Source: Stictocephala bisonia
Taxonomy: Eukaryota > Arthropoda > Insecta > Hemiptera > Membracidae
Length of the DNA: 64,000 bases
Direction: 5' to 3'
Assembly (NCBI GenBank): GCA_035578905.1
Contig: JAQJVL010000808.1
Coordinates: 1-64,000, forward strand
This document shows, in pieces, positions 24,698-36,420 of this stretch. The notes under the pieces are model-generated. The model did no database searches and was not told the DNA's origin. It saw only the letters and a program-made list of their open reading frames with translations. Both the position numbers and the translations under genes were made by a program. Within the stretch, counting starts at the first letter, position 1. Each line of letters opens with the position of its first letter.

Positions 24698-26244
24698 CTA
24701 TCCGTAACAAAAGTTTGGAGACTCAAGTTTGGATGCTTACAAAAATTAAACTAACAAAGCTATGGTAATGGAATCTGTACCAATATTTTCATTGTTTTAT
24801 TGTGTGTTGATAGGTGTCAACAAAAAACTTTTGTATTATTTTTTCATATTTATACTTAGTCCCGAACGAAAAAAGTACACGATTTTTCACTAATTCCAAA
24901 CAAATCTTGACTTTTGAAAATCGCTGACTAAAAACCCGTTCATATGTCTTGATGAAAATATAATACGTGATTTGTTATGGTATTTAAAATACTATATTAA
25001 AGTTTCAAAATTTTTCTTTCATTAGAAAAAAGTTCTTGTAGATTCTATAAAACAACTTTTTCTAAGCAATGGCTGATCTGACGAGTTTGAACTTGACATT
25101 GTTGTAATAAGCTAATTTCACATATTTAACTACATACTTTGTTAACCTTTTACAGCCCATCGTGTATTTTGTAGCGATTTTTATTTGATAGCGAAGCAAT
25201 GTTCACTGAAGCGAGAACGCCGTTCGCAGGGAGGCGCTCAGTCCTGAGTTATGTGTCAGGAATGCGCTGTTGCCAGGTGAACAACCCTCTTCGAGGTAAA
25301 GTCGTGACTCACTGGTAAGGCCCACCCCTGTAAAATATCTGGTAAATATGACTGTTGTCTCTGAATAACGTGCAGCTGGCTACAAAATCAGAGGTGAATT
25401 TACTCTGTGAATTGAGTAGCAGAGTTTAAATCCTCTTGTATACTGTACATTGACTTGAAATATTATGACGTGGCCCTTCTTGGGCTGAGCATTTGTAAAT
25501 AATGTAAATATTGTACATAGATATTATGACAAATCCTTTTATTACAGGAATATAACCATTTTTAAACTTGCCATTGGAGGTCCACAGCCCCCATGAGAAA
25601 AGTGATGGGAAATGGTATAAAAATATTGAAAACCAAAAATATTACATTATCTTTTCTTACACAAGCCTGGATGACGGCTGATCTGGCAGCGACTTGGCAA
25701 CACCGCAGTCCCACCGGACACGTTACTCACGGCTCAGTGTGCATCGGTTCGCTATCAAATAAAAATCGCTACAAAATACACGATGGGCTGTTAAAGATTA
25801 ACAAAGTATGTAGTTAAATATGTGAAATTAGCTTATTACAACAATGTCAAGTTCAACCTCGTCAGATCAGCCATTGCTTAGAAAAAGTTGTTTTATAGAA
25901 TCTACAAAAACTTTTTTTCTAATGAAAGAAAAATTTTGAAACTTTAATTTAGTATTTTAAATACCATAACCAATCACTTATTAAATTTTCATCAAGATAT
26001 ATGAACGGGTATTTAGTCAGTGATTTTCAAAAGTCAAGATTTGTTTGGAATTAGTGAAAAATTGTGTACTTTTTTCGTTTGGTACAAAGTATAAATATGA
26101 AAAAATAATACAAAAATTTTTTTGACACCTATCAACACACAATAAAACAATGAAAATATTGGTACAGGTTCCATTACCATAGCTTTGTTAGTTTAATTTT
26201 TGTAAGCATCCAAACTCGAATCTCCAAACTTTTGTTACGGATAG
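24698..26244. mobile_element. Long terminal-inverted-repeat element, TA target site
   Basis: TA at 24696-24697 and 26245-26246 flanks the termini CTATCCGTAACAAAAG and, inverted, CTATCCGTAACAAAAG. The arms stay similar for about 500 bases, including GGATGCTTACAAAAATTA, AATGGAA(T/C)CTGTACC, AAATC(T)TTGACTTTTGAAA and TATTTGATAGCGAA. The centre (25200-25740) is single-copy and somewhat GC-richer, without a readable transposase. TA duplication suggests the Tc1/mariner superfamily. Confidence 0.8.
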
Positions 26245-26246
26245 TA

Positions 26247-26469
26247 ATCAATATTCCAGTACCTGCTGGGATCAGAAATAGAAGAATTTGGCTACAAACT
26301 ACTAGTCCTTCGATGGCTCAATTTCTCGCATAATGAGAGAAGGAAACAAGTCTTAAATGCATAGGACTTCTCTGATGGGCCACCTACTTTCATCAAGAAT
26401 TGGCACCTCTCATTTTGTGTTATGGGATAATAGTATAGACAGTAACCAAACTATACTATTATACACAAA
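26247..26469 (+). other. Spacer, nothing recognised
   Basis: Low-information sequence between two mobile elements. Confidence 0.3.
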
Positions 26470-26955
26470 CTAGAGGATACTCCTGCACGGTTCGTGTGTC
26501 AACCCCACCTTGGCCTTTAGCACGTGACTTTTGACTACAAATATTAGTAGTAAACTGTATTATGTAAAACCCATTCCAACAGCTGTTAAAATATCATAAA
26601 CATCATTATTTACATTTAAACAGCTGTTACTTTTTGACTAATTTAAATCTTTCTCCATATTATAAAAAAAAAAAAAAAACAAAACATAATTTAAGGGCTT
26701 CCCTCAAATTTATGCTCTTCAGGCTAAATACATTGAAATATGAAGACTTTATTGCTGAGGTATGAAAATTGGGCAAATTTGTTGACACCTCAATCCTTAA
26801 AACTGTTTAAGAAATAAAAGAGGAGTTGCATTGACAAAAAAGGCTCCACATATAAAGATACTTAAGTTCAATCAATATATTTTTGAATTGTTGAGTATTA
26901 TCATTTTTTATACTATTTATCATAAGTTTCATGAAAGATCAGCTGGCAGTCAAGG
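26470..26955 (-). mobile_element. Non-autonomous Helitron, minus strand
   Basis: The + strand starts with A then CTAGAGGATACTCCTGC, the inverse of the GGGGTGTCCCCTAG-type end, followed by GTGTGTCAACCCC as in the copies at 7196 and 50627. It also has the internal AACAGCTGTTA block. The 5' end is placed provisionally near GGCTTTAAATAGAAT at 26950, which resembles a decayed TCTAT...AAAGCC start. Confidence 0.55.
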
Positions 26956-26956
26956 C

Positions 26957-27660
26957 TTTAAATAGAATAGAATAGTTTATTGGCCACAAAATATTTCAAG
27001 CAAATACATAGGCAAGACAGTACAATTCATATTAAAATGTATTTAATAAGTATCTATTGTTAAAAGAAGTCATCTTCAGTCCATTGACTCAATAAAAACT
27101 CATTTACAGAATAAAATGCATTTTTTAACAAGAAATTGTGAAGTTTTAATTTAAAAGAACAATCACTTAGTGTTTTCATTTTGATTGGTAGCTTATTCAT
27201 TAACCTAGATGCAATATACAGAGGGTTTTTTTTCACTTTTGCTTAATCTACGTTGAGGTAAATTTATAAAATGGCTATTTTTTGTATTATAGGAGTGAAT
27301 TTCATTTCTGTGCACAGTTGTGTTTTCATTATTTCTAATATAACAAACACTGCTTTATATAAAGACAAGGCAGGGTGAAAATCTTAAGAAACCTAAAGAT
27401 ATCTCTACAGAGGTCAAGCCTTTCTGCTCCGGCAATAATACGGATAGTCTTCTTTTGCGATTATAAATACCTCTTCGGCATGGGAGGCACCACCTTATAC
27501 AACAAGACCATAGGCAATATGTGCTTGAAAGATACCAAAATAAGCCGTGCGGATGCCGTCCTGATCCAATTCACCACAAAGACGTTTTAAAGCATAAATG
27601 CTTCGATTGAGTTTACTTTTGAGACCAATGGATTAGACAAATAGAATGTATCATTTTATC
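26957..27660 (-). mobile_element. LINE 3' fragment with ORF2 C-terminal domain
   Basis: On the minus strand: SNPLVSKVN, ALKRLCGELDQDGIRTAY, FGIFQAHIAYGLVV, then NLPQRRLSKSEKKPSVYC and KTSQFLVKKCIL in shifting frames, the post-RT C terminus of a jockey/CR1-like LINE. The 3' end on the left is (AATAG)n beside AGTTTATTGGCCAC. It is 5'-truncated and full of frameshifts. Confidence 0.7.
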
Positions 27661-27685
27661 TAAATGATTTCCGTGGTAATTTTAA

Positions 27686-28354
27686 CACGCGAGCACACGC
27701 ACCCCTTTTGTGACATCTCAGCACGCGCGACAGCAAATTGCTCACACAGCATTTAGGTTACCCTAATGCCTTGGTTTACATATTTATTTTTGTGAAAATT
27801 TGTTTGAAAAATATTTGGTTCCTTTTGAGTTTCTTAATGTGTAGCTTTCATATATATCTATGATATTAGTTGAAAGAAAAATTGAATTCAAATCGTTTGC
27901 AAATGGCATAACTCAATACCATCATGAGGACACGCACCGTTAGCAAACTGCCGTACTTTGAAACATCTCAAACATAACGCGGAAGATCGCCCTGTTAGCA
28001 AACTGCCGCTTTTATTGGGAAAAGGTTTGCAGGTAAAAAAAACTATAATTCAATATTTCACAAATAAAAAAACATTTATTTTACATAAGTACAAAAGTAA
28101 TACGAAATGTTTTATCATTAGAACGTGAAAGCACACACGTTAGCAAATTGCTCACGATTCACTGCACGACACACAAACACTTTGAATTACTCACTCCAAT
28201 GGTCCGTGACCAACTGGCAGACGTCAAGGGTGTGTCGAGGGAGGGGCAAGGAGGGATGAGCTGGTCGCACACCCCAACTCGCTCAGTAGCCCCAAAGATC
28301 TGCCCGCATTTCTATTGGTGCGGCAATTTGCTAACGGGTGCGTGTGCTCGCGTG
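27686..28354. mobile_element. TTAA-flanked MITE (piggyBac-like) with iterated internal motif
   Basis: TTAA at 27682-27685 and 28355-28358 flanks the termini CACGCGAGCACACGCACCC and, inverted, the same 19 bases exactly. Inside, TTAGCAAA(T/C)TGC-like motifs recur at about 27732, 27941, 27995, 28140 and, inverted, 28323. The interior encodes nothing recognisable. TTAA duplication points to piggyBac mobilisation. Confidence 0.82.
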
Positions 28355-28569
28355 TTAATGACTCAATAGCATTTGTGATTACTAAAATCAAACTGCTTAT
28401 AAGGTAAAAAATATTGGTTCGATAGAAGTTAAATGTTAAAAGTTGACCTAAACAGATTTTTGTGTTTTATTTTCTAAAAAGAATAATAAAAGTTGATTTA
28501 CCTTCTGGATTTAAAACAACAACCAGTTAGTATTATCAAGGTCTGATAGAAGGTTTTTAATCGTGGCCC

Positions 28570-28765
28570 ACTGGGCCCATTTTAATCAATTGTGTTATTT
28601 CATCATCATCTGGTATTCATTTCTCCAGTTGTCTCGATGTGGTTGACAAGCCCTCTGAGAGTATATAGTTTGCTGTTCTCAACTTCTAGCCAGTATTTCT
28701 CTCTGGTGCTACTTCTTCCATCACAGACTATTCATGTCCCTGAACTTGTGTCCAAAATATCTTAA
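28570..28765 (-). pseudogene. Possible LINE ORF2 C-terminal scrap
   Basis: The minus strand reads HIEKMKLRYFGHKFRD and VMEEVAPERN with frameshifts, like the RxLxYFGH region at the C terminus of several LINE ORF2 proteins. The match is short and could be chance. Confidence 0.35.
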
Positions 28766-29667
28766 TTTCATTTTCTCTATATGTTCCATTACAGATCTCC
28801 CCAACCCACAACCCTTTTTTCTATTCACCCCATTTCTTACTCGGCCTCACCTTGTCTTTTGGTTTACTGCTCTTATGAACTTCATTTCTGTCACTTAGAT
28901 TCAATTTTGTTTTTTGGGGGGTGTTTAAGTATTTTACACTATGGCCGCTATATAACAGACAATAGCAGTGCCATATTTACGATTAGGACCACGAGCTGAG
29001 GAAGCTACATGCTCTAGGTGAAAGAAACATTTTATTTCTAGATTTAGAATGTACCGCACTTGGCCATGGCGGGTAAAGATGGACTTAAAGTTAGAGCCTT
29101 CTAAAGGAAGTTATAGCTTAACTGATCAACTTAAACGATTTTATATTTGAATCAATTTTGAGGGACATTTTCTTTTTTGTAGTTAGAAGACAAGGCAATG
29201 TTGCACTATTTGTGTAGAAGCTGCTACAATATAACATTATATTACTTCAATTAGTATAACTAAAGTAAATTTAATTTTCATTATGTAATAACAAATTTTT
29301 TTAAGTTCCCCAGTTTATATATTTATGTGTAAAATTTTTTTTATTTGTTCGTCTTAAGAGGTTAAAATATAATATAGGGCAATTTTGCCTCATTAAAGAA
29401 ATTTTTACATTCAATGCCACAGTCGATACAGATAAATTACAAGTCCCGCACCATTACACTTGTTCTGGTTGTTAATGTGTATTTACCTTTTTATTACATT
29501 TCTCATTGTTACACCACCATTATTGTTTTTATTATCATTATTATTAAAGCCATCTTTGATTATGAGGTAATAAATTGTCCATAAAAATTCTTAATTTCCT
29601 CGACCAATTTCAACTAATCTGCTGAATCCCTTTCAGGTTAGTATGCCGTTACAGCATTGCCTTAATG
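28766..29667 (+). other. Nothing recognised
   Basis: AT-rich DNA; short open frames without domains. Confidence 0.3.
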
Positions 29668-29669
29668 TA

Positions 29670-30292
29670 CAGTAGAGCGTCACTTATCCGACGTAATCAA
29701 GTTGTGATGATGTTGGTTAATGTTAGTAAAAATGTTAGTTAATAGGGAATGATTATTGAAACTCAAAATAGTATAAATAAATGACTTTTATTATGGATTT
29801 GCACTACGGTATTGTATAAGCAAAACGACAAATTAAAGAAATGAATAGAAAATGTTTAAAAAATTAACCCTCCTAATACATTATCCTAAATGGTTCTTTA
29901 ACCTAACAGCATATACTGTAATATGATAAATATGCTTTGCACAATAAAGTAACATGTAAACAACTTTGATACAACAAACTAATACGAGTGACCAGTAGAA
30001 AACTACTGAATAAGAGTGAATAATTCACGTGATTGCTATTGCTATTGCCGCCTCTCTTCAAGGGCTGTCTGTCCTAAAAATACCATACACAATACATTGA
30101 CAAAAGTGATGTAGTCTGCTCACACAGCTCAACGTGCAATAAGCAACAAAACGGCACAATATTTGGAAAAAACTTCACCAGGTACATACAGTTTTCTTCA
30201 ATACGGAACACTAATAATTACAGTATTGTTTTTGGGACGAGTATGTAGATTAGAACAAAATGTCGGATAACGAGGTTCCACCTCTAAAATTT
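29670..30292. mobile_element. pogo/Tigger-like MITE (copy 2)
   Basis: After TA (29668-29669) the left end is CAGTAGAGCGTCACTTATCC; the right end, inverted, is TAGAGGTGGAACCTCG then TTATCCGAC. These are Tigger-type termini. An internal block near 30165-30200 matches copy 1 (3125-3160) in reverse. No transposase. Confidence 0.7.
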
Positions 30293-31030
30293 TATACTTA
30301 TGAAAAACTTCTTAAAGGTGCCTTAACACAAATGTCATTTGTAAAGTATCTATACCACATTGTCATCAAATTCCAAATTGCAACTAATAACACCTGAAAT
30401 GTCAAATTAGTTTCTCCCCATGTGCAAATTGTTTCTATAATATGGTTTATTTGTATGTTTGAAAAAGGACACCTCAAACACATGTTGAGTTTGACGAAAT
30501 TATATATTTTCCATCTCAATATTTTTTATAAGCGACAGTCAAGTGTTCAGATTCTACAGATAAACTTTTAAATGCTACTCCTACCCAACAAAATATTCAC
30601 TCATCACTAGTAAATTAAAAATCATAATTTTTAAATCATAGAACATAAGAGGGGCATCACAAATAACTTTGCCTGTGAGTCTCAAAATCTGCAAATCCAG
30701 CACTGGGCAAGAAAAACATTTCAACCCAAACCTGTTGGATTAGACATTGAATGCTCTCTCTTCTCCCTCCATTCCGATTCCTCTAAGTTGTTCTCTCCCC
30801 TTCCCCACAACCTGTTTACAAGAATATAAAACATACTGATATTTCGAAACTGTTTTAACTTCTACTATAATTTAAATTAAATAAACAAAATTATTTTCTC
30901 CACTGGTGATTTTTCCTTGATGTTCTCAGCATTATCCTTGAATTAAAAATAAATTTAAGAAGTGGACAGACTTTTATTAATGTAAAGTGACAACTTAAGA
31001 GTCCTTACCTGCCCTGTTTGTGTTATTGTC
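30293..31030 (+). other. Nothing recognised
   Basis: AT-rich; the minus frame 30298-30519 shows no domain. Confidence 0.3.
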
Positions 31031-32537
31031 CAGGGTTCACAGACTCGGAAAGTCAGGGAATATTTTTTAAATCTATCAAAATTCAGGGAAAACACAGTTT
31101 TTTATGTAAAGCCAGGGAAATTAGAAACTTTCAGTTCAGTAGATGTATTGACAGTATAAAGAAGACTCGTCATCAAAATACTACAACTATTAGAAGTTAC
31201 AATGAGGTATGTATGCTGTTTATTCTAAACATGAAAAGTGAGTTTTTAATAAGTAGAATCCAACAGATTTAATTATACTTGCAATTTGTTTTACTTAATT
31301 ATTTATGGTGAAAGCAAACTGTGTAATAAAGACATTGTTTTAGTATATTGAGATTATTTTATTTATGACAGATTTTAATTTCTCTTTTTGTTTCAGATTC
31401 AATCACTTGTGAATAAAAATAATGGCATAAAAAATCTGTTTTTATTGAACAACGGCTTGAGTTTTCACTAAATACTGAGTTTTGTGGTTGGTTAAAAAGA
31501 GGACCTAACTTGTATCAGGGAATGCAGTATTTGCAAAAAACCTTTTGACTTGTTCAATATGGGCTGTCAAGCCATTGTGCCCCATCCTAGAGGTAAAGTT
31601 CATGTCTTTTTGTTTAAAACTCTGGAACTCAGTCATCTTTAAAACATTTTTTGAAAGTCAGTGTAGACCAAACTAAAAACCAAGTGACAGTGCAGAAAAT
31701 CGTCCTTCTGCAATGAAGATCTTTCTTCAAAATCTAATATTAACATTAATGCTGGCATAGAAAAACAAAATCTTCATTCAAGTAGGCCTTCTAATATGAA
31801 GTCATTCCAGCTAAAGCCGATTAAGTCTTTTTGTTGTTAAAATGATAAAACCAATGCTGAAATAATTTGGGCTTTTCACCAATATTACTGGAAATTAAGC
31901 AGTATTCTGAACTATGGAAACTTATCTAGCTTGGCTTTATTTTTTCTCAAGGAAATTCAACAGTAGAAAGTGGGGTTTTCGGAGATCTCCTGTTCAAAAA
32001 CATTCATAAACAAAGCCCTGTCGCACAGAGAAGAGTGAAGAATGCAATTAGATCTTTTGGAGGCATTTAACGTACGGGAGCTAGACAAAGGCATGATGAA
32101 TATCTTGAACAATCAAGGAAAGATCAAAAAAAGAAGAAGAAAAGGGCCCTTTATTCCAAAACATTAAAAATAAAGGAATAGGAAGAAAAATAATAAAAAT
32201 TAAAACAATATAAGAAGATGAGTAAATCCAAGCAACAATTTAAATGCTGGAGAAAAGAAAGTCAATTTAAAACATTAAACACTATGACTTTACTTTTAAG
32301 ATATTTTTACTTATATTGTTTTTAGTGTCATACCCACCTATTTTTTATTATTCCTGTAATAATAAAAAACATATGCAATTGTATTTTCTGTATAAGGTAA
32401 TTAATATGATATTCTGTATTCTTCATGATTAATAAATTAAATGGCGAAATATAAGTGAGGTTAGGACGATTTTTGTTGTTGTTATTTTAATCGACGATTT
32501 TTTGCTGATATCTATATTAGTGGTCAGGAGAACCCTG
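31031..32537 (+). mobile_element. hAT-like element with decayed, deleted transposase
   Basis: The termini are CAGGGTTCACAGACTC and, inverted, CAGGGTTCTCCTGACC. Subterminal TCAGGGAA motifs recur at 31052, 31084 and 31112. Inside, + strand frames read FCGWLKRGPNLYQ and CSICKKPFDLFNMGCQAI with a following HPRGKVH (a TTF/BED-type zinc finger, C..C...H....H), FQLKPIKSF, AEIIWAFHQYYWKLSS, and near 32000 AQRRVKNAI, a C-terminal segment of the same type of protein. The catalytic middle is deleted and there are frameshifts. The 8-bp flanks do not match, so a target duplication is not demonstrated. Confidence 0.62.
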
Positions 32538-34015
32538 TCGTGTGAACCTGTCCCCTCTGTAGTAAATACTGCACTCTCTGCTTTATACTCTTCACTACTC
32601 CCATTTACTTTTCACTGAACATTTATAGTCCCCACCCATCACATAATTAAAGTCTTGATGAGATTCCAAGGAGTCAAGAACAAATTCTTAAAGGTCCTTC
32701 CACTCATTTTTAACACTACTCCTTCGGGCACTTAAACTCATACTTCACAACTGATCTTAACAACACTCGTATCGATTCTACCCAGAAATATTGAATGTAA
32801 TTATACCATAAGCCTTAATAGCGCTTATTACATTTTATGATTTAATTTTTTATCTTCCTGGAAAAATTCAAAGTAAAGCTCATTTCATATATAAAAAACT
32901 GTACTTCTCTCCATTAAATTATCTTCACAAATGCTTCTCAGTGGAAAGTGCTTATATTTACAATTAAAAAGAACAGCATTTTTATTAGGACCTTTTTCTG
33001 ATTAGGTTTGGAAGAGAGGAATGGTTTAAGATTCATTTAGATCTCTCCCCATCAAATAACAACTTATTTAACCAGCAGAAAATCCTGTTTATCGAGATCA
33101 AGTGTTTACATTAACCAGTCTTTGTTATTTTAAGGATGAATTAAATAGGATATAAGTGGCTATTGGGTTATTAATAAATAGTCTTTTCTGAGCTAAGGAG
33201 AACTCAGATATTAACAAAGACTACACTCATTCACTCCTCATATTTGCTCATATCTTGACAATTGGGTTCGTAGAAATGAATTAATAATAATAATAATGGT
33301 GTAAAAGTATTTTATCTATAAAAAACAGGAATGCCATTTTTCTAAACTAACAAAATTATTTCGATTACATTATTGAGATTAAAATGAAATACTACTATTC
33401 TGTCATTCTCTTCTCAAGTGAAAAAATGAGGGTTCAATCTAATCCCAAATAAAATAGAAATTCAACTCAAATTAAAAAATAATAATAAACCAAACTTTTA
33501 ACCTAATATTTTAATTTATATATGGCTTAGAAATCAACAGACCTTTAAAGATGTGGAATTTAATTATTATTTTAATTTCTGCAGAAACACTGAAATAAGA
33601 CAACATGCATTCATTATTTGGAATGTAAAAACCACTAGTGTGCTGAAAGCTTATACAGGAATGGCTGTATGCATGATATAACCTCTAAAACTTAAGAAAA
33701 AACATCAGCAAATAAGCTACCTCTATCTATCCACATAAAAATCCAAGGAAAAGAATCTCCGAGATTTATTATGATCAATAAATAAATTCTAAACTAAGAG
33801 AGACTGTTTTATTTTATTTTTTTTTTCAGTAGATAAAAAATCAAATAAAAGCATAATAAATAGCAACATCCAGTAGGTACAACATAAACAGAAATAAAGA
33901 CACTGTTCTGTTATTCAACCCCTATTTGGGGGAGGGGCTTCTTCAAAAACACTGAGTAAACTGCTTGTAATCACATCACTGTACTAGATAAGCCAGCTGA
34001 ACTATCCTCTCCTGT
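32538..34015 (+). other. Mostly nothing recognised
   Basis: AT-rich DNA with a short (AAT)n tract near 33282-33296 and the partial SINE-like copy listed separately. Confidence 0.35.
33150..33265 (+). repeat. SINE-like dispersed repeat, partial copy 2
   Basis: GGCTATTGGGTTATTAATAA, then GAGAACTCAG and GACTACACTCATTCACTCC match the 3' part of the copies at 24196 and 54590. Confidence 0.55.
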
Positions 34016-34369
34016 CGGCCATTTCCGTTTTTCATAAGAACAATGTTATTTGCAAATCCATATTTTTTTACCAACATTTGTGTAAGAGGTGTCATTTTAA
34101 ACGTTATCATACTGTGCATTGGGTTTGCTTTTGATATTTTGAATACATACACCTAGTTTTGAAAAATAGGTTAAAATAAAAACTAAATATTTTTTCCATA
34201 AAACCAATTACGAATTCGCAAAGCAATTCGAGCGCTCAATTTCATTCTTGATCAAATGCAACTTGTTTGGAAAAAATCTGTTTAAAAATAACTTTAAATT
34301 GGATACGCGTGATCGTATGTCCGGTTCGAAAATAACATTGTTCTTATCGGATTAAAGCCAACATGGCCG
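34016..34369. mobile_element. MITE with ATAAGAACAATGTTATTT termini
   Basis: The left end CGGCCATTTCCG...ATAAGAACAATGTTATTT and the right end, inverted, CGGCCATGTTGG...ATAAGAACAATGTTATTT form arms of about 40 bases around a 270-base AT-rich core. No clear target duplication. Confidence 0.6.
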
Positions 34370-35351
34370 ATAGTCTCTGAAAGAGGGTACAGTTGTCTAG
34401 TGCCGACTGAGATTTTTCCAACCTGTTGGTTTATTTTGCATACCAATAACTAACGTTGTATTTTTTTTTCTGCCTCCGAGGGCACTAGTCACACTTGTAC
34501 TATGAAGCTTGTTAAAATTTGACAAGCATATGATACAAAAATTTAAACTTGAAACAATATTCAACTTCATACCGCGGGTGTCAGCTACTTACATAACTGG
34601 CGCTGTCTGGTATCCAAGCGGGTAAGGAGAGTCAACTGCCATGACTTTTGGACCATAAGCCAACCACCAAACTAATAAAATAAAAAAACGATCATAATGA
34701 AATCTAAAGTACGAATCTTAAAGTTTAAATGTTGATCTCTCACATAGAGCTAAATCCAGGTTTCTTAGCCATTCAACTCTTGCTTCACCGATTGTTTAAA
34801 GACCAGCGAAATCCCCTTAGAAGGACGCAATGGGCTTATTAACTATGTGATACATAGTTCGAACTTGGACTCCGGCAAATGACTGATCATTTGCCATTGC
34901 CTACCTGTATTTCCAGTTGTGGCACCTTACCCTCATAACTCAACACGAGGACACATCGAACACAGAAAGAACGCTGTATAGCCATCCTCAATAACTTAAA
35001 AACTGTAATATAACCTCTAAGTTACGATCATATATCTTTTCTTTCATCGTTGTTTCGATTGATGGGTAGTTCAAAGAATGTAAAATGCTCAGCTGAAAAA
35101 CAATAAAAATCTAAATAAGATAATTTTTATTCTACTTATTATTTTTAATTGTTATAAAGTATAAGATTGTAGTCAACATTTGATTGATGAGCAATACCAA
35201 GTTTAGTCATAACATAAATCCACACATACATACACTATAGTTCTGGTAATATACTTCAGAAAAGTCCTTCATGAAAATAATATTTACGTCCTTATATTCC
35301 AAGAAATATACTTTTAGGTGCTAGAAAGAAGTTTAATAGGCAATGTCTATA
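34370..35351 (+). other. Nothing recognised
   Basis: No coding or repeat structure that I can name. Confidence 0.3.
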
Positions 35352-35516
35352 TCTATATACTATAAAGCTCGATGTAGTAACTCACTGACTGACACTAAAT
35401 GTTGAGGCACTTCCCGACGTCCTACCCCCACCACGAGGCCGCAGGCCGAGCCTTTTTCACGAGCGTAGCGAGTGACGACGCAGTTGGCAGGCGAAGCGTG
35501 CAGGGGTGTCCCCTAG
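35352..35516 (+). mobile_element. Very short non-autonomous Helitron (165 bp)
   Basis: It starts TCTATATACTATAAAGC after an A (35351), with CTCACTGACTGACACT close behind, and ends in the hairpin AGGGGTGTCCCCT followed by AG and a T (35517). Helitrons have a 5' TC, a 3' hairpin plus CTRR, and insert between A and T; all are present. The interior has the GCGTAGCGAGTGACGACG and GGCGAAGCGTGCAGG blocks shared with copies at 50627 and 53921. Confidence 0.85.
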
Positions 35517-36420
35517 TCCCTGAACATAGCCTGGTAGACGCTTTTGTACAAAGATCTTGTGATGTAGCAATGTACTTGAAGCTAGCGCGGCTTAAACCTT
35601 GTTGTATAAAAGCTGTGTTGACAATAACTATATTGGCAGTAAGGTTGTCTGTGTTTTACTCTATGCTCAGACGCAGTACTTCAAGTCTTGTATGTCGGGG
35701 ACTTTGATATTCATCACTCATCAGCTGGCGACAGTGGCAGAAGTTAAACCGACTGGGCTGAAACTAATAACTTATTCCTTGTATTTTATGCTAAATTCAG
35801 CCCAGTTCATAGTCTTCGTGTCAACAATGCATTAGACATGTAGAAATAACTACGTATGTTTTTGATGCCTTTCCCCATTCCAACATACGCCTTTATTGTT
35901 ATTAAGGTAATAAATATAATGTGAATACAACAGTTGAGCCGCACAAGTAGAAGGATGGCGGAGTTATCAGTCGGGGTCAGGTTATCTGTTATCGGCTAAT
36001 TGAGCCCATAAACATCAACACTTCTCAGCCGTAACTTACGCCTCGTGACTTGAGTCATTGTGCAACACTTCTTTTAACTTTAATTATTATTATTAAATAT
36101 GACATGACATATTTAACGAAGACTATATGTTATTTTGTGATGTAAATTTTGATGTTGAAATATTTTACCGAAGCGGTATGTGCACTGGTCCTTATTATGT
36201 ACTATTGTATTCCTGATCGCTAAAGATTTCGTTGACAGTATATTGTGTGTTTATCATTATTGTACACTCACTATCGCATTACTGATGTTTAATATTTTGG
36301 TTGATACAGTGTTGTTTGTGCACATCACATCCCTGGTTTATACATGTGTACAAGTTACTTCTCGTTTATTTTCAACGTAGATAGAACAAATAAGCTTAAA
36401 GCTTAAACAAATAAGCTTAA
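35517..36420 (+). other. Nothing recognised before the satellite
   Basis: AT-rich. Short open frames here (35599-35835, 36180-36380) have no domain. A small AAATAAGCTTAA duplication at 36388-36420 abuts the satellite. Confidence 0.35.
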
